A program made the translations under genes and the position numbers. A DNA stretch of 5,076 nt, from contig JAFYVO010000049.1 of the NCBI GenBank assembly GCA_017549085.1, forward strand, positions 1 through 5,076, written 5' to 3'. Shown here one piece after another: positions 1 through 3,822 of this stretch. The notes under the pieces are model-generated. The model had not been told where the DNA came from, did no database searches, and worked only from the letters and a program-made list of their open reading frames with translations. The DNA is from Thermoguttaceae bacterium. GTDB lineage: Bacteria > Planctomycetota > Planctomycetia > Pirellulales > Thermoguttaceae. The stretch's first letter is position 1. Each line of letters begins with the position of its first letter.

Positions 1-103
1 CGGCGCGGGCAAACGCTCGACGCGTCGGCAAGAAACGGCGTTCGCTCCCGAGAACGCGAATCGATTGAAGAAAGCGTTCCCGAGAGCGGCAAACGTCGCG
101 AAA

Positions 104-844
104 TCAACGTTTCCAACGGTATCCGACGCCGCGCGCCGTTTCGACGCAACCGCTCGCCGGGCCGAGTTTTTTGCGGAGGTTCGCGATTTGAACGTCGATG
201 GCGCGGTCGAAGGCGATGTAATCGTCGCCGCGGATTTTTTGAGCGATCTCGTATCGCGACCAAACGCGCCCCGGCGCCCGAATTAAGAGGACGAGCAGTT
301 CAAATTCCGTCGGCGTTAGGTCGAGCGACGCGCCGTCGGAGCGGAGAACGAGGCGTTCGGCGACGAAAACCGACAAACCGCCCCGTTCGACGTCCGGTTT
401 CGGCGGCGCGTCGGCGTTTTCGGCGTTCGAGCCGTTCGGAGCGCCGCCGTCGACGGGCGCCAACTCTTGCGTTCGCCGAAGTTGCGCCCGAATCCGCGCC
501 AAAAGCGTTTGATTGTTGAACGGCTTCACAACGTAATCGACCGCGCCCGCTTCGAGCCCGACGACGACGTCCGTTTCCTCGCCGCGCGCCGTCAGCATAA
601 TCGTCGGCGTCGTCGCGTTAAGGGGCGTCGAACGCAACCGGCGGCAGACGTCCAAGCCGTCGACGTCCGGGAGCGTTAAGTCGAGCAAAACCAAATCGAA
701 CGCCGTTTCGGAAGCGCGGGCGAGCGCCGCCGTTCCGGTTCCGACCGCCTCGACGCCCGAAAAGCCCCGCGTCTCCAAAAGGAGCGAGAGAATTTCGCGA
801 ATCGAAGCGTCGTCTTCGACGATGAGAATTTTTTCCGCGCCCAT
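104..844 (-). CDS. OmpR/PhoB-family DNA-binding response regulator
   Basis: This is a cytoplasmic transcription factor of a two-component system: a partner histidine kinase would phosphorylate it and it would then bind promoter DNA. Residues 5-120 form a receiver domain with the acidic pocket E10-D11-D12, phospho-acceptor D55 (LLDLTLPD), switch residue T85, Y104 and the K107-P108 pair, so all the usual functional residues are present. A proline/alanine/asparagine-rich linker (about 125-157) is longer than usual. Residues 158-246 form a winged-helix domain with LTPTEFELL, a recognition helix around RAIDVQIANLRKKLG (214-228) and the wing ending GVGYRWKR. The ATG at 844 is preceded by GAGG eight bases upstream. 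At 246 residues it is slightly longer than typical, because of the linker. A terminator-like hairpin separates it from the ankyrin gene. No kinase gene is recognisable in the window, so its signal and targets are unknown. The family call is secure; the subfamily (PhoB, OmpR, KdpE and so on) cannot be decided. Confidence 0.96.
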   Translation of the reverse strand: MGAEKILIVEDDASIREILSLLLETRGFSGVEAVGTGTAALARASETAFDLVLLDLTLPDVDGLDVCRRLRSTPLNATTPTIMLTARGEETDVVVGLEAGAVDYVVKPFNNQTLLARIRAQLRRTQELAPVDGGAPNGSNAENADAPPKPDVERGGLSVFVAERLVLRSDGASLDLTPTEFELLVLLIRAPGRVWSRYEIAQKIRGDDYIAFDRAIDVQIANLRKKLGPASGCVETARGVGYRWKR

Positions 845-864
845 CGAGCGAACCTCGGCAAGTG

Positions 865-911
865 AAAAGGCGACGTTCGACGAAGCGCCGGGCGGGCTTC
901 TTCGTCGAACG
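865..911 (-). terminator. Terminator-like hairpin between the ankyrin and regulator genes
   Basis: A perfect 12-bp inverted repeat, CGTTCGACGAAG (874-885) and CTTCGTCGAACG (900-911), encloses a 14-base G+C-rich loop. It begins about 40 bases after the ankyrin stop codon. Read on the minus strand, the stem is followed by CGTCGCC-type sequence and then only four T residues (868-865), so the U-tract is short and offset. It may be a weak intrinsic terminator, an attenuator, or an RNA-stabilising 3' structure. It also lies only about 30 bases upstream of the regulator start codon, in its leader if transcription reads through. Confidence 0.5.
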
Positions 912-951
912 CCGATTGGTTTAAGCGTTTGAAATTAACGAGTTTAACGGC

Positions 952-1698
952 TTACTTGGCCGCTCCGGCGAGCCAATCGGCGACCGCGCGGTTCCCCTCT
1001 TCGCGGGCGACTTGCTCCGGCGTTTGCCGTTCGTCGTTTTCCGCTTTCAGGTCGGCGCCGCGTTTGACGAGTTCTTTCGCGACTTCGATCGAGCCTTCGT
1101 CGGCGGCGACGTGCAGCGGGGTTTCGCGTTCGCGGTCTTTCGCGTTGACGTCCGCTTTTTTGTCGAGCAACGCTTTCGCGACGTCGGCTTTTTTCGAGTC
1201 GGCGGCGACGTGCAACGGGGTTTCGCCGTCGCGGTCTTTCGCGTTGACGTCGGCGCCTTTTTCGATCAGGCGGTTGACGACTTTGACGCGGTCTTGGCGG
1301 GTCTTGTCGCTTTCGCGATCGCCTTCGTCGGCGGCGGCGTGCAGCGGGGTTTCGCCGTCTTTGTCTTTCGCGTTGACGTCGGCGCCCTTCTTGACGAGGT
1401 ATTTAACGACGTCGAGGCGCGCTTTTTCGGCGGCGGCGTGCAGGGCGGTTTCGCCGTCGTCGTCGCGAGCGTCGATTTTCGCGCCTTGCTCTTCGAGCAA
1501 GCGTTTAACCTTGTCGAGGTCGCCCTTTTTCGCGGCGCGGATCAACGTCGGTTCGAGGTCGGCGGCGTAAACGGCGGTTTCGAGCGGGTTCGAGGTCGGG
1601 AGGTTCAAGGAGGTCGGCGAGTTCGAAGCGGCGGCGAGCGAAACGCAACCCAACGCGGCGACGGAGGAAACGAGCGTCCATTTTTGCAACTTTTTCAT
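952..1698 (-). CDS. Exported ankyrin-repeat protein
   Basis: This is a protein-binding scaffold predicted to be exported across the inner membrane. Residues 1-24 are a Sec-type signal peptide: MKKLQKW, a hydrophobic core, then AAA before SNSP. A C18 preceded by ALG resembles a lipobox only weakly. Residues 47-80 form a capping repeat (LIRAAKKGDLDKVKRLLEEQG). Four ankyrin repeats then carry the D-G-E-T-P-L-H-x-A-A signature: 81-113, 114-156, 157-189 and 190-222. A C-terminal cap covers 223-248. Repeat two has 43 rather than 33 residues because of a charged insert (about 126-137) between its two helices. The ATG has AGAGG six bases upstream. No catalytic domain is attached, so its role is probably binding another protein. 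Its partner is unknown. It appears to have its own promoter and sits between two terminator-like hairpins, which suggests a single-gene unit. Confidence 0.93.
   Translation of the reverse strand: MKKLQKWTLVSSVAALGCVSLAAASNSPTSLNLPTSNPLETAVYAADLEPTLIRAAKKGDLDKVKRLLEEQGAKIDARDDDGETALHAAAEKARLDVVKYLVKKGADVNAKDKDGETPLHAAADEGDRESDKTRQDRVKVVNRLIEKGADVNAKDRDGETPLHVAADSKKADVAKALLDKKADVNAKDRERETPLHVAADEGSIEVAKELVKRGADLKAENDERQTPEQVAREEGNRAVADWLAGAAK
1101..1380 (-). repeat. Near-identical DNA repeats encoding ankyrin units
   Basis: The 52-base segment at 1101-1152 recurs at 1200-1251 with three mismatches, an exact 99-base (33-codon) period. A third, more diverged copy is at 1329-1380, offset 129 bases because of a 30-base in-frame insertion in the repeat between them. 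The first two share an identical 22-base core (1131-1152 and 1230-1251). Conservation at synonymous positions suggests recent unit duplication or conversion within the gene, although the genome's narrow codon use also contributes. Confidence 0.85.
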
Positions 1699-1876
1699 TT
1701 TCGGCCTCTTGCTTTCTTTTGTTGCGCTCGGTCGAGCGCGGTTTCGATTTCGACGGCGTTTCGCGAAGGAAAGGCCGCCGGAAATATCTTCTTTTAGCGT
1801 CGCGAATTTGGGATTTTTTTTGTTGGGGTCTCCCTTGCGACTACGAAAATAAGTTTACCGCGCGAACGTTTCGATT

Positions 1877-1905
1877 TTTTTAGCGCAACGTAAAGTTTTT
1901 GTAAA
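1877..1905 (-). promoter_or_regulatory. Candidate sigma70-type promoter for the ankyrin gene
   Basis: On the minus strand, TTTACA (1905-1900; five of six to TTGACA) is followed after exactly 17 bases by TAAAAA (1882-1877; four of six to TATAAT). The surroundings are A+T-rich compared with the genes. Transcription would start near 1870, giving a leader of about 170 bases. The -10 element is weak and other hexamer pairs in this A+T-rich patch cannot be excluded. Confidence 0.45.
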
Positions 1906-1906
1906 G
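1890..1906 (-). promoter_or_regulatory. Direct repeat CTTTAC spaced 11 bp at the ankyrin promoter
   Basis: CTTTAC occurs at 1906-1901 and again at 1895-1890 on the minus strand, 11 bases apart, so both copies face the same side of the helix. A partial third copy (CTTTC) is at 1915-1911. Hexamer direct repeats with one-turn spacing are the known binding layout of OmpR/PhoB-family regulators. The repeats overlap the candidate -35 element. That they are a regulator site is inference; A+T-rich DNA can give such repeats by chance. Confidence 0.3.
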
Positions 1907-1926
1907 ATTCGAAAGTTTTCCCGAAA

Positions 1927-1983
1927 AAAGGGCCGAAAAAGGAAAACCGCCGCGAAACGCAGATTTCGCGCTTCGCGGCGGTT
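1927..1983 (-). terminator. Intrinsic terminator of the PHP phosphoesterase gene
   Basis: A perfect 12-bp stem joins TTCGCGGCGGTT (1972-1983) and AACCGCCGCGAA (1945-1956). Three further CGC/GCG pairs lie inside it after one mismatch. On the minus strand the stem runs straight into T-rich sequence: TTTT at its foot, then TTCC, five Ts, and six Ts by 1927. It starts 37 bases after the phosphoesterase stop codon. Stem, position and U-tract all fit Rho-independent termination. Confidence 0.8.
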
Positions 1984-2019
1984 CGAAACGGCGCGAGTCA
2001 AACGCTCGCTAAACGCCGA

Positions 2020-3387
2020 TTAACAATAGGGTTGCGTCCAAGCGGCCGGACGAGCGTTCCAAGCGTTCGATTGCGGCGGAATCTTGACGATCTTGGCGCG
2101 GACGTAAAGGTCGTCGCCTTTGAGCGTGTACGAGCCTTCCGTGCCTTCGACCGCGTCGAGGACGACGCCGATTTCGTCCGAGAAGCGTTCGACTTTGCGC
2201 TTCGGCGACGTCTTGCTTTCGGCGATCTCGACGAGTTTCGGCTCCGGATTGTAGTCCTTCTTCGTGCCGACGAACTCGATTTTATACTTGCCTTCTTCTT
2301 TAACGTCGATCTTGACGGAGAGCGTTTTGCCGTCGAATTGAATATCGGCGAAGTCGAGCCCGTTCGAGACGTACATGTCGCCGGCGTCCATCGCTTCGAT
2401 CAAGCTGCGCGTTTCGAGTTTCGCCGAGCGCACCATCGTCCAACCGGCGACCGTTTCGCTATCGTAACCGTGGCGGTCGTCGGAACCGTCGCCGAGAAGG
2501 AGGCGTTGGCCGTGCGACGCGCGCCAAGCGTTGACGACGTCCCAGAATTTTTCCGGCGTCCAAGGCGCGCCGTCTTCCGGATTCTTGTAACGTCCGTCGA
2601 GACCGTTGTTCGTCACCTCGAAAACGCGAATTTCCGGCATTTTGATAACGTCGCTCGGCGAGAAGTCGTAGAAGCGCCAAACCGGGTGGTTCGCGGTGAA
2701 GAGATACGGTTCCGCGCCGTCTTTTTGGAAGCGGCGTTTCCCTTCTTCGAACGTTTTCGTCAAGATTTCGAGCGGTTCGTCGCCGCTAATGTACGGGAAG
2801 AAGTCGCGAACGTTCAGGAAGTTCATATGAACTTGACGCCCGTCTTTGCAGCCGCCGGTTTGCTCGAAACCCGGCATAATGAGGAATTTGCCCGGTTCGC
2901 AGAATTGCTCGCAAAGTTCGGCGAACGGCTTCATGCGGACGTAAGTCGCGTCGCCGACTTTAATTTCGCGAACCGAATCGGCGCCGAAACGCTCTTTCGC
3001 TTCGTTAACGTAGCGTTGCGTCAGGTTCGGCCAACCTTCGTTCGGAACGACTTTCTTCCAAAGGGACGTTTCGCCCTTGAACGCGGCTTTATCGGCCGGT
3101 TGGTAGTTGAAACCGAAACCGTCGAAGCGGAGCGCGTCCGTTTGGAAGATGTTGTGGTCGGTGGTGCAGACGAAGTGGTAGCCGCGCGATTTGTACCAGT
3201 CGACCGCCCATTCCGGAAGCGGTTTGCCGTCCGACCATTGGTTGTGCATATGGAGGTTGCACTTGTACCAGTTTTTCGTCGCTTCTTGCGCTTGGACGCT
3301 CGAAACGCTCGGCAGGTTCAGCGCGAGGCTCGTCGAAACGAGCGCGGAGGCGCGGAGAAAGTCGCGTCGAGAAAGGTAAGTCGTCAT
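2020..3387 (-). CDS. Tat-exported PHP-domain metal-dependent phosphoesterase
   Basis: This is a predicted extracytoplasmic metal-dependent hydrolase of phosphate esters; the substrate cannot be read from sequence. The N-terminus has a twin-arginine signal, SRRDFL (6-11), a hydrophobic stretch and likely cleavage near VQA (31-33), so it would be exported folded, probably with metal bound. The PHP metal ligands appear in family order: H46 and H48 with S52-D53-G54 (LHMHNQWSDG), D77-H78 (TTDHN), E175 (MPGFE), H187, the NHP motif at 233-235, and D303 with H306 (GSDDRH). A region from about 345 to 440 looks beta-rich and may be an accessory domain. It ends in an AWTQP-type tail like that of other secreted PHP proteins. 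The ATG is preceded by AAGGG eight bases upstream. A strong promoter lies about 115 bases upstream and a clear terminator follows, so it is probably monocistronic. Cytosolic relatives include histidinol phosphatase and the polymerase PHP domain, but the export signal argues against those roles. Confidence 0.92.
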   Translation of the reverse strand: MTTYLSRRDFLRASALVSTSLALNLPSVSSVQAQEATKNWYKCNLHMHNQWSDGKPLPEWAVDWYKSRGYHFVCTTDHNIFQTDALRFDGFGFNYQPADKAAFKGETSLWKKVVPNEGWPNLTQRYVNEAKERFGADSVREIKVGDATYVRMKPFAELCEQFCEPGKFLIMPGFEQTGGCKDGRQVHMNFLNVRDFFPYISGDEPLEILTKTFEEGKRRFQKDGAEPYLFTANHPVWRFYDFSPSDVIKMPEIRVFEVTNNGLDGRYKNPEDGAPWTPEKFWDVVNAWRASHGQRLLLGDGSDDRHGYDSETVAGWTMVRSAKLETRSLIEAMDAGDMYVSNGLDFADIQFDGKTLSVKIDVKEEGKYKIEFVGTKKDYNPEPKLVEIAESKTSPKRKVERFSDEIGVVLDAVEGTEGSYTLKGDDLYVRAKIVKIPPQSNAWNARPAAWTQPYC

Positions 3388-3467
3388 ACTGGCCGCCCTT
3401 TTGCTAAAAATAGGAAGAATGGGAAAAATACGTAAATCGCGAGGCGTTCGCGCCGCTTGAAACGTCG

Positions 3468-3524
3468 AACGGTCGACGCTTTTGCGCGGAAACTGTGCGT
3501 TATTTTAACGGTTTGTCGACCGTT
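3468..3524. promoter_or_regulatory. Operator-like inverted repeats at the PHP promoter
   Basis: Two overlapping signals are present. First, AACGGT (3507-3512) and ACCGTT (3519-3524) form a perfect 6-6-6 inverted repeat filling the -35/-10 spacer and touching the -10 hexamer. Second, the 10-mer AACGGTCGAC at 3468-3477 is repeated in inverted orientation as GTCGACCGTT at 3515-3524, so one copy sits in the spacer and the other about 20 bases past the predicted start. The downstream copy is also part of a small hairpin, CGTCGA/TCGACG (3463-3478). A repressor site is the natural reading, but this is inference, and TCGA-rich words are common in this genome. Confidence 0.35.
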
Positions 3525-3530
3525 TTTCAA
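3502..3530 (-). promoter_or_regulatory. Sigma70-type promoter of the PHP phosphoesterase gene
   Basis: On the minus strand, TTGAAA (3530-3525; five of six to TTGACA) and TAAAAT (3507-3502; five of six to TATAAT) are separated by exactly 17 bases. This is the best promoter match I found in the window. Transcription would start near 3495, about 108 bases ahead of the phosphoesterase ATG. A-rich tracts (on the minus strand) lie directly upstream and an inverted repeat fills the spacer. Confidence 0.65.
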
Positions 3531-3542
3531 GCGCGACGCCCC

Positions 3543-3593
3543 TTTTTTCGGCGATTTTTCCCAATTTTCTCCTTATTTTTACTCGACGTTTTT
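3543..3593. promoter_or_regulatory. Helically phased A/T-tracts upstream of the PHP promoter
   Basis: Five T-runs on the plus strand (A-runs on the transcribed minus strand) lie at 3543-3548, 3555-3559, 3565-3568, 3576-3580 and 3589-3593. Their centres are about 11.5, 9.5, 11.5 and 13 bases apart, close to one helical turn. They start 13 bases upstream of the -35 element. Such phasing is known to bend DNA, and A-rich upstream sequence can also act as an UP element for the RNA polymerase alpha subunit. Confidence 0.45.
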
Positions 3594-3637
3594 CTCCGAA
3601 CGGCGCCGCGCCGCCGTCGAACGCTCGCGAGGCGGTT

Positions 3638-3822
3638 CCAACGTTCGCGACTTTCCCGCAAGGGGAGGAACGACGAGTAAGCGGAGCGCAAGGCGAGCCC
3701 GCGTTCGCGGCGGTTCCGCAAGCGGTTGCGAAGGGCGCGAACGGGGTTAAAACAAAGCGCGGGGGTTCGAGCGGGGATTAAGCGGCGCGCAAGGCGAGCC
3801 AGCGTTCGCGACTTTCCCTCAA
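3638..3822 (-). repeat. Degenerate copies of the Sel1-like gene's 3' end
   Basis: Three related segments lie in the same orientation. The last ~45 bases of the Sel1-like gene (3779-3822) are matched by 3678-3709 (30 of 32 bases identical to 3779-3810) and by 3638-3661 (22 of 24 identical to 3799-3822). The two non-coding copies are 60 bases apart and also align with each other beyond these cores. Read on the minus strand they encode RRERGLALRSA and LRESRERWNRLA, resembling the true C-terminus LRESRERWLALRAA. The gene's stop codon is TAC in the nearer copy. They may be a duplicated gene tail or a dispersed repeat element that overlaps the coding end. Confidence 0.65.
3698..3746 (-). other. Long stem-loop downstream of the Sel1-like gene
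   Basis: CCC plus CGTTCGCG (3698-3709, with a one-base bulge at 3701) pairs with CGCGAACG plus GGG (3736-3746). The loop contains a second small stem, CCGC-AA-GCGG. The structure begins about 30 bases after the Sel1-like stop codon, but no T-tract follows on the minus strand, so it is not a canonical intrinsic terminator. It may stabilise the transcript end or assist factor-dependent termination. CGAACG/CGTTCG words are frequent here, so chance pairing is possible. Confidence 0.35.

Larger units (their letters stand above)
1699..2019. other. Intergenic region between the PHP and ankyrin genes
   Basis: This 321-base gap has no supportable gene. From high to low coordinates it holds the terminator of the PHP gene, an A+T-rich promoter region (about 1862-1920), a long T-run at 1814-1821, and a leader of about 170 bases ahead of the ankyrin gene. 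Close to that gene's start, GCGCTC (1724-1729) and GAGCGC (1734-1739) could form a small hairpin with a GGTC loop, about 25 bases upstream of the ATG. It shows no riboswitch-like structure that I recognise. Confidence 0.7.
3388..3777. other. Intergenic region between the Sel1-like and PHP genes
   Basis: This 390-base gap has no supportable gene. The half next to the Sel1-like gene (about 3618-3777) is G+C-rich and made of degenerate repeats and stem-loops. The middle (3541-3600) is T-rich on the plus strand with evenly spaced T-runs. The part next to the PHP gene (3388-3530) holds that gene's promoter, inverted repeats and a leader of about 108 bases. Open frames here are basic, low-complexity translations without ribosome sites. 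Confidence 0.75.

Noticed and set aside
1..107. Possible gene start on the minus strand, a TTG overlapping the regulator's TGA stop and open to the window edge
   Set aside because: Only 35 codons are visible, the translation matches nothing I recognise as a kinase N-terminus, the upstream GGAA is a poor ribosome site, and all three minus frames are open here, so the frame cannot be chosen.
919..947. Two GTTTAA words 23 bases apart upstream of the regulator gene, possible autoregulatory site or promoter
   Set aside because: No convincing -35/-10 pair at proper spacing is present and the words are short and A+T-simple.
1101..1445. Regular repeat spacing considered as a CRISPR array
   Set aside because: The repeats are in-frame ankyrin codons with a 99-base period and conserved intervening sequence, unlike CRISPR repeats with unique spacers.
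1642..1698. Lipoprotein signal (lipobox) in the ankyrin protein around C18
   Set aside because: ALGC has A and L in atypical lipobox positions and the hydrophobic stretch continues past the cysteine to AAA, so ordinary signal peptidase I cleavage is more likely; not fully excluded.
929..1797. Plus-strand open frames opposite the ankyrin gene
   Set aside because: They mirror the ankyrin repeat in antisense (recurring FAFVFRVDV-type or SRSFALTS-type strings) and have no independent evidence of coding.
1993..2009. GCGAG/CTCGC small inverted repeat just after the PHP stop codon
   Set aside because: Only five base pairs without a T-tract; the stronger terminator at 1927-1983 explains transcription end.
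2032..3435. A 467-codon open frame on the plus strand opposite the PHP gene
   Set aside because: Its translation is a monotonous R/F/V/D/E-rich sequence with no domain, it is antisense to a gene with complete motifs, and long antisense frames are expected where stop-complement codons are rare, as here.
3527..3721. A small Arg/Lys-rich minus-strand frame in the Sel1-PHP gap
   Set aside because: It owes its length to the repeated gene-tail copies and A-rich tracts, has no ribosome site, and overlaps the PHP promoter region; better explained as repeat plus regulatory DNA.
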